DNA of 64,000 nt from Trichothermofontia sp037445115 (GTDB lineage Bacteria; Cyanobacteriota; Cyanobacteriia; B231). This document shows, piece by piece, positions 53,110 through 62,906 of the stretch (within the stretch, counting starts at the first letter, position 1; every line of letters begins with the position of its first letter). The stretch lies in assembly GCA_037445115.1 (NCBI GenBank), contig JBBILC010000002.1, forward strand, positions 31,551 through 95,550, read 5' to 3'. Below the pieces are notes generated by a model. It had not been told where the DNA came from and did no database searches. It was given only the letters and a program-made list of their open reading frames with translations. The translations under genes were made by a program, and so were the position numbers.

Positions 53110-55975
53110 TCACCACCACCGTAGCCGTTCAGCAAGACTGGCCGCACTTTTCCCAATACTATCCGCCGGGGCGCTATCCACTGTAGAACTATCCACAGTG
53201 GGGCGATCCGCAGTAGCACTATCCGCCGGGGCGCTATCGCTCGTGGGCAACTCGTCCTCCGTGGGGGCACGATCGGTATCGGGACGCTCAGCAGTAGCAC
53301 TATCGGTAATGGACAATGCCTCCTCGCTGGGCGGGGGGGCGGCGGGTGGGGTGGGTTCGGGGGTAGACAATACGGTCGTGGCTGTTACCGGGGATGGCGG
53401 GGCGGCGATCGCGGCTAGGGTGTTTGTCTCTGGTGGGGGAACGGCTGCTGGCGAGGTTAGCTCAGCCGCCACCGGTGAAGAATCTTCCCCAGGGGGACTC
53501 GCCAACGCGGTGGGAGCGGATTCGTCCCCGGTTGGTTCATCTGCAATTGGGGCGGCGAGCGCCTCTGTCGTTGGGGCCTCTGCCGCGATCGCGGTCAAGG
53601 CTGATTCTATGGGTGGAACCGCTTCGGTTTGCGCTTCGGTTTGCGCTTCGGTTTGCACTTCACTTTGCCCAACCGCAGGTACTTCGACGGCTGGGGTTGC
53701 CGTCAGTGCGGGGGCGGTGTCTGTGGGGGGCGTAACCGCATCCGGAATCGCTTCCGCCACACCCCCCGGGGAGTCGGCGATCGGGGTTGATGCCGCCGTG
53801 GGGGGAGGGCCGTCCGCAGTCCCAGTGGCATCTGCCTCGCCGACAACGGGTTCTGCCGTCGGCAAGCTCTCATCTGTCCCAGGCATAACGGGGGNNNNNN
53901 NNNNTGGTCGGTTCACCGATCGTTGGGGGGGGTACCGTGGGGGTGGCTGCCGCTGCCTCAGGGACAACTCCAGTCACCAGGGGGGAGGGGGCTGCCGCGA
54001 TCGCTGCGATTTCTGCCGCCGTCTCTTCAGTCGGTAGGGCGTCCTGGTCTTCAGGTTGTGTTGCCACCGCCGCTGTTGGTTCGGCCTCAACCGCCTCAGC
54101 CCCCCGCTCCTCAGCCGCTGTTAGCACCACTGCCCCATCCTGGGGGCCATGATCCTCGGCTTGGGCTGGCTCCACGATCGCTGGGGTGTCCTGATCGGGC
54201 ATCGGTTCCTCGGCGGTTGGGATGCCCTGATCCTCGGCGGACGGGGGTGTCTCAGCCAGCATCACCGACGCTGCGGGGCGGGGAGCCTCATCTTGTCCTG
54301 TCTCATCCTCAGCAATGTCAGCTATCGGGCTAGGCGGGACTTCCGCCATCATCACAGGTGTGGCTTCTGGTTCGACGGCGGGGGGTCCCCCCTCGGCAGC
54401 AGGCTCTGGGGGAATTGCCGCTGCGATCGCCGCGTCAGTTTCTGACGAGGCTTCTGGAACAGGGGCCGCTGATGGGGCTGTGACGATCGCGGCGGACTCA
54501 GCTTCCGCCATCGGGCGGGACTCGTTGGTGGCGGGTTCTGGGGGCGTGGCCACGGTGGCTTCACTGGCCTGGAGGGCGGCTACCGACGCGGCAATGTCCG
54601 GATTGTCCTGCACGATCGCCTCGTAGAGCTTCAGGTACGCCTGCGCTGACTGATCCCAACTGTAATTGGCCGCCATGCCCCGTTGTTGCAGTGCCCGCCA
54701 CGCATCCTTGTAACGGAACCCTTCCCAGGCGCGAACCATGCAGGTGAAGAAGTCCAGCGGTTCGTAGCGATCGAAACAATAGCCATTCCCTGACTGGGCA
54801 GCGGGTTCGTGGTGGAAAACCGTATCGACTAACCCCCCCGTGTGCCGCACCACGGGAACACAACCATAGCGCAGGGCAATCATTTGGCTAATGCCACAGG
54901 GTTCAAACCGGGAAGGCATCAAAAATACATCCGACCCCGCATAGATTTGACGGGAAAGGGTATCGTTATAGAGCAAACACGCTGCTACCCGACCCTGGTA
55001 ACGCTTCGCCAATTCCCATGCCTGGTTTTCGTAGTAGCGTTCACCCGTCCCCAACAGGATAAATTGGGCGTCGGTATAGGAGAGAAAGCGATCGATAATC
55101 TGGAACAACAAATCCAGACCCTTTTGCTCCACTAACCGGGCCACCATACCCATGAGAAAGACTTGGGAATTAATTTCTAGGCCCACTTCCTCCTGAAGGG
55201 CTACCTTATTAGCAAGGCGATCGTTGAGGGTTTGTGCGGTAAATGTTTTTGCAATGTGGCGATCGGTCGCAGGGTTATATTGCTCAGTATCAATACCATT
55301 GATAATGCCGGATAATTTACCACTAATAAAAGACAACAATCCCTCTAAACGTTCCCCATAGGCTGCGGTTTGAATCTGCTGGGCATAGGTGGGTGAAACC
55401 GTATTCACGCGATCGGCAAATTGGACGGCAGCGGCCATTGAGTTATGTCCCTGCATATACCAAGGACACCAGGTCATCTTTTCTAATTTGCCGCGTCCGG
55501 GTCCTTGATACGCCAAATTATGAATCGTAAATACGGTGCCAATATCCGGGGTTTGGTGCATCCAAACCGGAATCATGCCCGTGTGCCAATCATGGCAATG
55601 GATAATGTGGGGTTTCCAGTAGTTCCAGGCAAATTCCGCTGCGGCATTGGCAAAAAAGGTAAACCGCCACTCCTCATCCTCACCGTAGTAAATCCGGCGC
55701 GGCAAAAATGTCGTATGCCCCAGCAGATAGAGCGGCACATCCGTATTGGGAAGCCGGGTTTCGTAGACCGCAAAGCCCTGGGACATGACCACCCCGCCCC
55801 AGATGGGTTCCCCCGGCACTTCTAACTTGTCGGGTAAAAAGCCGTAGTAGGGCAGGAAAATGCGGACATCATGCCCCATCGCCCGCAGCACCTTGGGTAG
55901 TGAGCCAACGACATCACCCATCCCCCCCACCTTCGCGATCGGGGAAGCTTCGGCTGCAACAAACAAAATCCGCAT
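53110..55975 (-). CDS. glgA: glycogen synthase with very long low-complexity C-terminal tail
   Basis: The catalytic part (residues 1 to about 460) is a GT5 ADP-glucose glycogen synthase: KVGGMGDVVGSLPK for ADP-glucose binding, HCHDWHTG, ARLVEQKGLDLL, and SRFEPCGISQMIALRYG. From about residue 465 the chain is Pro/Ala/Thr/Glu/Asp-rich with no fold. It runs to an assembly gap at 53895-53904 after residue 690, and on the far side a second minus frame of the same make-up (PVMPGTDESLPTAEPV onward) continues 260 residues to the stop at 53110 (ending SLAERLRWW). The frames join if the true gap length is a multiple of three. The tail is at least about 485 residues, as long as the enzyme. Normal bacterial GlgA ends near 480-490. 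Confidence 0.87.
53895..53904. other. assembly gap (10 N) inside glgA
   Basis: Placeholder gap in the low-complexity tail of glgA. Repeats in this tail, such as three 12-bp units encoding QTEA around 53630-53665, are the kind of sequence that breaks assembly. Confidence 0.99.
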
Positions 55976-56219
55976 AATTCACTCCCGTATTCCCTCACTC
56001 ACTATAACCGGAAGGATGCGTGCGAGATCCCTCCCCTGATAGTCCTAGCCTTGATCGGCATCACGTGCACTTTGCGCCGCCATCACACGTGGGTAAGCCC
56101 ACTCTCACCCGTTAGTTCCGCCACCATCACGGCGATCGTCCTCCCCCCTCACTGCCTAGTCCCAGGCAATTGGCGATGATTAAGCCATCCAGAATTGACC
56201 ACTCAATGAGGTGTTTCCC

Positions 56220-56447
56220 ATGTCTTTTACCTATCGCGGTATTCCCTACGAACCCACCGTCACAGCCCTACCCCCATCGTCCCAGGTAGTCGTGGGGACC
56301 TATCGGGGGGCCGCAGTGATGATCCCCCTACCAACCCATGTGCCCCGACGCCCAGAGCTAACCCACAGGTTGATCTATCGAGGGGTTCGTTATGGTACTT
56401 TGCCAATGCCGGTGGAACCCTCCTCCTGCTCAACCCCTTTGGCATAG
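56220..56447 (+). CDS. DUF4278 small protein
   Basis: A 75-residue protein starting MSFTYRGIPYEP and with a second copy of the pattern, LIYRGVRYG, near the C-terminus. The YRG motif near each end is the mark of DUF4278, a family of small cyanobacterial proteins with no known function. The ATG at 56220 is preceded by GAGGT. It is divergent from glgA. Confidence 0.8.
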   Translation: MSFTYRGIPYEPTVTALPPSSQVVVGTYRGAAVMIPLPTHVPRRPELTHRLIYRGVRYGTLPMPVEPSSCSTPLA

Positions 56448-57112
56448 GGCATCTGGGGGCTAATCCTCCCGGTTTTACCCCCTTGGCGGCAACGAAATCA
56501 TCGTTGTGGTTGTAGCCTCGGTATCACGCTTCCTCCGGAGCCATCCCTAGTGGGGAGTTTTTTAAGTCGTTTTTTTGACTAGTCGTCTGTCAAGGTTGAT
56601 TGGGTAGGTTGGGTCAAACGCAGTGCGACCCAACAAAGTTCGGGATCGTGTTGGGTCTCGCAAGCTCGACGCCAACCTACAACCCGTCATTTTAGACATG
56701 ACAGACTATTAGGTTGACTAGACCATCAAGGATTAACGGCTCATTGAGCTAAGGTAATGGCCAGACCCTTCATTTTTCTTTACCGGCACCGCCAGTTACA
56801 TGAAGATTCGCGAGATGTTTCAAGTTTTTAGGCGATTTCGATTAGCGGGAGGGGAATTCTAAGACTGAAGACAATGAGAGTGACCTGCCTATAGGACAAT
56901 TTCGCTAGGCTTTTTCGGTATCCTTCTTGACGTTTTTTCACCTTGGTCAGGGAAATCGTGCCGCTATGCGTAGGATCAACATGGATGGATGGATAACCAG
57001 GATTGGTGATGACTGTTCCCCTCCCCCCTAGTCGGAATGCTGTCGCCATTACCCTCACGCCTGCTGACTGGGTAACACAAACGGGTTGGTCGATCGCGAG
57101 GTGTTGGTTGTG
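56448..57112. other. intergenic region with an inverted repeat
   Basis: About 665 bases between the DUF4278 gene and the kinase gene. It contains a weak hairpin with T-run at 56534-56556 (TCCC/GGGA then six T) that may end the DUF4278 transcript, and the inverted repeat at 56604-56680. A 100-codon minus frame at 56828-57130 has no family content. Confidence 0.5.
56604..56680 (+). repeat. inverted repeat with GTAGGTTGG/CCAACCTAC ends
   Basis: GTAGGTTGG and CCAACCTAC bound 77 bp that also contain GGGTC/GACCC and TGTTGGGTCTCGC. The motif (GTAGGTTGG, GCGAGACCCAAC) recurs near 48187-48226 and 13931-13970, so it is a dispersed palindromic repeat. Confidence 0.7.
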
Positions 57113-60100
57113 ATGCCCAAGGCCAGCCATACCCCTTCCCCCGCGAGTCGGGATCAGTCAGCGTCGTCGGGATTAATGGATGCCCAGGCGCAGACCCTAT
57201 TTGAGTTGGCATCGGACGGGTTATTACTGGTGCAGACGGCGGGGCAGGAAATTGTGGCGGCGAATCAAGCGGCTGGGGTTGGGTTGGGCTATGCCCCGGC
57301 GGACCTGTGTAATCGGCGTTTATCAGCCCTGGTGCAGCATCCTAATGGGCTGTCCACTGGTGGGATGTCGCCTCCGGCGTATCCCCCGCCCCCGCCTCTA
57401 GGAACTGCCCTGGAAGCCTATGCTGATCAGCCGTTATCGTCTGCGATCGCCCCCAATCCCCCAATGCCATTGGCCCTATACCGGCAAGACGGTAGCCTTT
57501 GGTACGTGCGACCGACCGTGCATGACGATTTCGTCCCAGGGCATCAGTTGTGGCAATTACAAACGATCGCCGCGCCACTTGGTGTAGAGGAGAGGTCCCC
57601 CCGCTCCGCCGCTGCCACCGCCCTAGTCGCCGAGACAAGCGTCCGCGAGGCCCAACAACGCTACGAAGATTTGTTGCATTCGCTGGATGGCATTGTGTGG
57701 GAATTTGACCTCCTCAGTGAGCGCTTTACCTTTGTCAGTCAGAAACTCGAAAAAATTCTGGGCTATACCCCAGACCAGTGGCTAGCGGATGCCAGCCTAT
57801 GGCAAAAAAGCATTCACCCCGACGATCGCGAGGTAGCGGTGACGACTTGTTTTTCCCTTAGCCAGGTGCAGGATGATTTTCACTTTGAGTATCGGATGCT
57901 GACGGCGACGGGAGCGGTGATCTGGATTCGCGATTTTGTGACCGTGGTGAAGGCGCAACAGCAACCCGTGAAATTGCGCGGCGTGCTGGTGGATATCAGC
58001 GATCGCAAACAGGTAGAGGAGGAATTACAAGCGAGCCAGCAGCTTAATCAGCAAATCCTGGATATTTCACCCGATATTCTCTATCTCTATGATCTGTCCA
58101 CCCCGCAAATCACCTATATCAATGCCCGGATCACGGAATTAATGGGGTATTTGCCGGAGGAGCTTCAGGCGTTGGCGGCGACCGAGCTACTGGACTGGGT
58201 TCACCCGGCGGATCGTGATCGCGTGGTCGCAACGCTGCAACAGTTAATCACTTCCGGCCAGGACACGCCCCTGGAAACCGAATTTCGATTTTTGCGATCG
58301 GATGGGGAATGGCGCTGGCTGCACAGTTGCCAAACCTTGATGGTCATGCCTGAGACTAACCAACCTCTGCTCGTCTTCGGTACGGTTCAGGATATCCACG
58401 ATCGCAAGCTCGCCGAGAAAAGCCTGCGCGATAGTGAAAAACAATTCCGCACCTTGACCGAGGCCCTACCCGCAGCGGTCCTGATTTTCCAGGATACGGA
58501 TATCCTCTATGTGAACTCCAGTGCCACGGTCATCACGGGCTACGAGCGTGAGCAACTCCTCAACCTGTCCCTGGATACCCTTATCCACCCCGATTTCCGG
58601 CAGTCCTTTTGGGAGAGGGAGCGAACCTTCGCCCCTCACCCATCCGGCTCCGATTCAGTTCACCCCTCTTGGGCTGGGGCTTCCCCCTCAACCCAGCTTG
58701 CCCCCCTTCCGCCACAAATCGAGGTCAAAATCCTGACTCAATCGGGTGAAGAGCGTTGGCTGGCCTTCAGCGATCGGCCCATTGAGTTGGCCGGTCAAAC
58801 CGCAACCCTGGGGATTGCCTTTGATATTAGCGATCGCAAACAAGCCGAGGCGACCCTTCAGGCGAGGGAAGCCCAAATTCGTCTGATTACGGATTCCGTG
58901 CCCTGCCTGATTGCCTATGTGGATGCCCAACAACGCTACCAGTTTGTGAATCAGCAGTATGCCAATTGGTTTGGCCGCGATCGTGACCACATTGTGGGGC
59001 GTCAGATGCGCACCATCCTCAAAAACCCCTACTATCGCCAAGTCCAAGCCCAAATCCACACTGTCCTCCGGGGTCAACCCGTGGACTTTGACGCGATCCT
59101 GCCAGATGGTCACCAACAAGCACATGATGTCCACATCAGTTATGTGCCCCACCGCCATGCCGATGGCCGGGTTCTCGGCTTCTATGTCTTGATTGAAGAT
59201 GTGACGACGCTCAAGCAATCGGAAAGGCGCTTGCGGGAAAGTGAGGCCCGCTACCGTTCGGTGGTTGAAGCGATTAGCGAGGGGATTATTCTGCAACAGG
59301 CCGATGGCAAAATCATTGCCTGTAATACGGCTGCTGAAAAGATTTTGGGATTGACCCAAGACCAGATCCTGGGCAAAACCGCAACTGAGCTGATCTGGTG
59401 GACCATTCATGAGGACGGCTCTCCCTTTTTAGCCCAGGATTACCCGTTGGTGGTCGCCCTGCGCACGGGTCAACCCCAGTCCCACGTGATCATGGGGGTT
59501 TATCGACCCGATGGTCACCTGCGGTGGTTGTTGGTCAACGCCCAACCGATTTTCCAGGCCGATGGCCAAACGCCCCAGGCCAGCGTTGTCTCCTTTTCGG
59601 ATATTACGGAGCGACGGACAGCGGAACAACACCTGCGTAGCCAGGAACTACGGTTACGTCTGGCTCTGGAGGCAGCAGCACTGGGCACCTGGGAATGGCT
59701 AGCGCCCGATGCTCCCTGGCTAACCGGGTCAGAACGGACCCAAGCTATCTACGGCTTGACCGCAACCGATGACCACATTGATCAGGCAGCCCTTTGGGAG
59801 CGCATTCATGCCGACGATCGCGATCGGGTCACCCAGGCGATCGCCGCCAGCTTTGACCAGCAGACTCCTTGCCATTTGGAATACCGCCTACAACTGCCCG
59901 ACCGCGAGGAACGCTGGGTGGCTCTGTGGGCAACGGTTTTTACGACCGAGCGGGATGGGCCGCCGCAAATGACAGGTATTGTTCGCGATATCACCCAACA
60001 GAAGCAAGCGGAAGCGACCCTGCGTTACCAGAGCGAGCAGGAATACCTGATGCGCCGGATGACCCAGCATATCCATCAATCCCTGGAGTTAGATCAGATC

Positions 60101-61927
60101 CTGAATACGGCGGTGGTAGAAGTTCACCAATTCCTCCAGGTCGATCGGGTGTTGGTTTATCAACTCCATCCCGTCAGTGATATCGATGCCGCTCCTTGGC
60201 CAGGACCCTCTACCGAGGGCGGCACGGTGCGAACGGGGTATGACGCGACAGTACGGGCGGAAGCCGTGAGTGCGGGGTGTCTGTCGATGCTAGGGTGGCT
60301 GCTGCGGGACCCGTGGCTCCAATCGGCGTCCGTACTGGCTGACCTCCAAGCCGGGTTCCCTTACCCCGTGGCCGATCTTCAAGCGTTGGACCTGCCGCCA
60401 GCAACCCAAGACTTCCTGGAATTTTTCCAGATTGGGGCCATGCTGATGGTGCCCATCCGGCGTGGCGACGCCCTGTGGGGGGTATTGGTAGCCCATGCTT
60501 GTCACGCGCCGCGATCGTGGCCGGAGATCGGTATGGCGCTCCTGCTGCAACTGGTGGGACAAATTAGCATTGCTATTCAGCAAGCCGAACTCTATCAAAC
60601 TGTCCAACAACTGAACCAGAGCCTAGAGCAACAAGTTCAGGAACGCACGGCCCAATTAGAGCAGATGCTCCACTTTGAGGCCCTCCTGCAACGCATTACG
60701 GATAAGGTGCGGGGGTCGATCGACGAGGAGCAAATCCTGCAAGCTGCCGTCCAGGAATTGGCCCTGGGCCTCAACCTCGCCTGTTGTGATACAGGGATCT
60801 ACAACACCGAACACACGGTCTCGACGATCCGCCATGAGTACACCCAGAACTTGCCACCGGCCCAAGGGACCTCGATTCCCTTAGCCGAGGGGATTGATGC
60901 AGCGGTGTATAACCAACTTCTACGGGGTGAGTACTGCCACTTTTGTTTTATTGCATCGTGGATGGTACGGCCGGTTCGCCGCCAGTATGCGATTCTGGCT
61001 TGTCCGATCGTGGATGATCAGGGGGTGATCGGCGATCTCTGGTTATTCAAACGCCAGTCCCATATTTTTAGCGACTCGGAAATTCGATTGGTGCAACAGG
61101 TGGCTAACCACTGCGCGATCGGCATTCGACAGGCACGGCTCTATGTCGCCGCCCAGGGTCAGGTAGAGGAATTAGGCCGCCTGAATCGGCTCAAGGACGA
61201 TTTTCTCAGTACAATTTCCCATGAATTGCGGACGCCCCTGTCGAATATGAACAATGCAATTCAAATGTTGGAGTTGTTCCTCGCCCAACCCAACCTATTC
61301 CAAGAAAACGCGGAGGTTAACCTGCGCTTGACGCCGAGTCGGGCGATCAGCTATCTCCAAATCCTGCGCCATCAATATCAAGAGGAACTCAACCTGGTGA
61401 ACGATCTGTTGGACCTCTCCCGCCTAGAGGCGGGTCGGGTTTCCTTAGAACTGACCGTCCTCGATTTGCACACCTGGCTACCCTGTGTGCTGGAGCTATT
61501 TGACGATCGCATTCGTAGCCAGAATCAACGCCTCTTTATTGACATCGAACCAACGCTGCCCTTGATCACGACCGATCGTATCTACCTGGAACATATCCTC
61601 AAGGAACTGCTCAATAACGCCTGCAAATATACCCCCCCCGGACAAGTCATCCGCGTCCAACTGGCGGCCCAGGCGGCCCAGGTGTATCTTACGGTCAGTA
61701 ATTCCGGCATTACCATTCCCCCGGAAGAGTTGCCCCATCTATTTGAAAAGTTTTACCGTGTGCCCAGCGCCGATCCCTGGAAGTATGGAGGGACAGGCTT
61801 AGGGCTGGCCCTTGTGGAACAGCGGGTCAAGCAACTGGGGGGCCGGATTTGGGCGGAAAGTGAAGCGGGGATGACGTGCTTTACGGTGGAATTACCGCAA
61901 ACCCTAGAGCGGGTTTTAACACGATAA
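57113..61927 (+). CDS. multi-PAS, two-GAF sensor histidine kinase
   Basis: A soluble kinase of 1604 residues (start ATG 57113; an in-frame TTG at 57086 adds nine). Domains in order: seven PAS or PAS-like modules (about 20-155, 180-300, 310-430, 440-575, 585-700, 710-835, 845-965), several with the PAC ending DISDRK; two GAF domains (about 985-1155 and 1190-1345); HisKA with phospho-acceptor H1370 in STISHELRTPLS; HATPase with N-box LKELLNNACKYT and GGTGLGLALV. The G1 box reads VSNSGITIP, as in many cyanobacterial kinases. There is no receiver and no membrane segment. The target regulator is not adjacent. A linker in PAS4 carries a Pro/Ser-rich insert. Confidence 0.92.
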   Translation: MPKASHTPSPASRDQSASSGLMDAQAQTLFELASDGLLLVQTAGQEIVAANQAAGVGLGYAPADLCNRRLSALVQHPNGLSTGGMSPPAYPPPPPLGTALEAYADQPLSSAIAPNPPMPLALYRQDGSLWYVRPTVHDDFVPGHQLWQLQTIAAPLGVEERSPRSAAATALVAETSVREAQQRYEDLLHSLDGIVWEFDLLSERFTFVSQKLEKILGYTPDQWLADASLWQKSIHPDDREVAVTTCFSLSQVQDDFHFEYRMLTATGAVIWIRDFVTVVKAQQQPVKLRGVLVDISDRKQVEEELQASQQLNQQILDISPDILYLYDLSTPQITYINARITELMGYLPEELQALAATELLDWVHPADRDRVVATLQQLITSGQDTPLETEFRFLRSDGEWRWLHSCQTLMVMPETNQPLLVFGTVQDIHDRKLAEKSLRDSEKQFRTLTEALPAAVLIFQDTDILYVNSSATVITGYEREQLLNLSLDTLIHPDFRQSFWERERTFAPHPSGSDSVHPSWAGASPSTQLAPLPPQIEVKILTQSGEERWLAFSDRPIELAGQTATLGIAFDISDRKQAEATLQAREAQIRLITDSVPCLIAYVDAQQRYQFVNQQYANWFGRDRDHIVGRQMRTILKNPYYRQVQAQIHTVLRGQPVDFDAILPDGHQQAHDVHISYVPHRHADGRVLGFYVLIEDVTTLKQSERRLRESEARYRSVVEAISEGIILQQADGKIIACNTAAEKILGLTQDQILGKTATELIWWTIHEDGSPFLAQDYPLVVALRTGQPQSHVIMGVYRPDGHLRWLLVNAQPIFQADGQTPQASVVSFSDITERRTAEQHLRSQELRLRLALEAAALGTWEWLAPDAPWLTGSERTQAIYGLTATDDHIDQAALWERIHADDRDRVTQAIAASFDQQTPCHLEYRLQLPDREERWVALWATVFTTERDGPPQMTGIVRDITQQKQAEATLRYQSEQEYLMRRMTQHIHQSLELDQILNTAVVEVHQFLQVDRVLVYQLHPVSDIDAAPWPGPSTEGGTVRTGYDATVRAEAVSAGCLSMLGWLLRDPWLQSASVLADLQAGFPYPVADLQALDLPPATQDFLEFFQIGAMLMVPIRRGDALWGVLVAHACHAPRSWPEIGMALLLQLVGQISIAIQQAELYQTVQQLNQSLEQQVQERTAQLEQMLHFEALLQRITDKVRGSIDEEQILQAAVQELALGLNLACCDTGIYNTEHTVSTIRHEYTQNLPPAQGTSIPLAEGIDAAVYNQLLRGEYCHFCFIASWMVRPVRRQYAILACPIVDDQGVIGDLWLFKRQSHIFSDSEIRLVQQVANHCAIGIRQARLYVAAQGQVEELGRLNRLKDDFLSTISHELRTPLSNMNNAIQMLELFLAQPNLFQENAEVNLRLTPSRAISYLQILRHQYQEELNLVNDLLDLSRLEAGRVSLELTVLDLHTWLPCVLELFDDRIRSQNQRLFIDIEPTLPLITTDRIYLEHILKELLNNACKYTPPGQVIRVQLAAQAAQVYLTVSNSGITIPPEELPHLFEKFYRVPSADPWKYGGTGLGLALVEQRVKQLGGRIWAESEAGMTCFTVELPQTLERVLTR

Positions 61928-62095
61928 TCACACTGTGCTAGAAGCTAGAGCCAGCATGGCAAGGGAGTGCTCAGCCGCCTGCTCGTCACGGGGATAATGC
62001 GACGGAACTGGTGCGACACCCCCCCGTAGGACCGTCCTGCGCCCCTCTGTTTGACGGCTCCTGGCGCTACCAACGGCTCAATTACGGCAGCCTCC

Positions 62096-62188
62096 TATAG
62101 CCATCGTCATTCAGGTTAGGACAAGGGGCTTAAGCCCCTTGTTGATCACAGCCTTTGAAATGTCCTAATGAGCGTGACTACCACTATA
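62096..62188 (+). repeat. MITE-like repeat family A, copy 2
   Basis: Same element as 17162-17254, with TATAG at one end and CTATA at the other and the core CAAGGGGCTTAAGCCCCTTG. The inverted ends match at about 19 of 28 positions. Confidence 0.75.
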
Positions 62189-62222
62189 GCGTCATTCGCC
62201 CGCAGTCAGCCTCGATCGTGAG

Positions 62223-62549
62223 CTATATACGCGTTAAAGCTGCAATTCTAGTCAACTTTTCCTTATCCAAACCTTGCAGTTCTTCCAAGGAAATCCAGCC
62301 ATTTTTTATCAGATCGGCAAAAACAAAGATGAGCATCGACGATCGCGCATCATATTTACCATCCATCTCATGGCGTTTGGCGCTGAGGAAATCATGAAGT
62401 TGCCAAAGGGCGTCGGGACTATCGATCGTCGCCGCAACTTGACGGACATAGGCCAAGGTGGCACTCAGTTCTCGACGATAGGCTAGCTCAAACACTTGGC
62501 GGGCAATTTGCTCCTCTTGATCTGACCAAGATAAACTTTCTAAAGGCAT
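62223..62549 (-). CDS. frp: fluorescence recovery protein
   Basis: A 108-residue FRP. It carries the conserved helix LWQLHDFLSAKRHEMDGKYD, with W49, H52, D53 and R59 corresponding to the W50/H53/D54/R60 of the Synechocystis protein that are needed for activity, followed by IFVFADLIKNG. FRP binds the active red form of the orange carotenoid protein, speeds its detachment from the phycobilisome and its return to the orange form. The ATG at 62549 gives the family length. crtW lies on the same strand about 360 bases upstream. OCP is not in the window. Confidence 0.93.
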   Translation of the reverse strand: MPLESLSWSDQEEQIARQVFELAYRRELSATLAYVRQVAATIDSPDALWQLHDFLSAKRHEMDGKYDARSSMLIFVFADLIKNGWISLEELQGLDKEKLTRIAALTRI

Positions 62550-62906
62550 CTTAAGAACATTAAAAATAAATCCGGCCTGCAATACAAACCAGCATTAATT
62601 CCCAATGATTAGGAAACCGGATGAACGACTTTAGTATTATAAAACACTTGCGACAATAAGATCGCTTTCTCTATGGAAAAAATTGCATTATTTCTAGGCA
62701 GTATCTAGAGAATGCGAGTGATGTTGTGAAAACGGTAGCAAAAGCTATGGAAAAAACTAGGATGATCGGATACAGCCGTTCCCTCCCTAATGAAGTACTG
62801 TCAAGCCTTGTAAACAAGGGGCTTAAGCCCCTTGTCTGTATCTCACTAAATATGGAAGTGCTGTAAAGCCCACTCGAAGGATCACTAGGATCGCCCTAGC
62901 GATCGA
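62550..62906. other. intergenic region between crtW and frp
   Basis: About 360 bases. The crtW-proximal part holds family B MITE copy 2 (62771-62865); the rest is AT-rich and probably contains the frp promoter. Confidence 0.5.
62771..62865 (+). repeat. MITE-like repeat family B, copy 2
   Basis: 95 bp from TACAGCCGTTCC to GGAAGTGCTGTA, nearly identical to the copy at 20428. Sits just beyond the 3' end of crtW, so its central hairpin may affect read-through from crtW to frp. Confidence 0.75.

Noticed and set aside
53054..54037. A 327-codon plus-strand frame rich in Ala, Gly, Ser and Val
   Set aside because: It is the complement of the low-complexity glgA tail, spans the N gap and has no family content or ribosome site.
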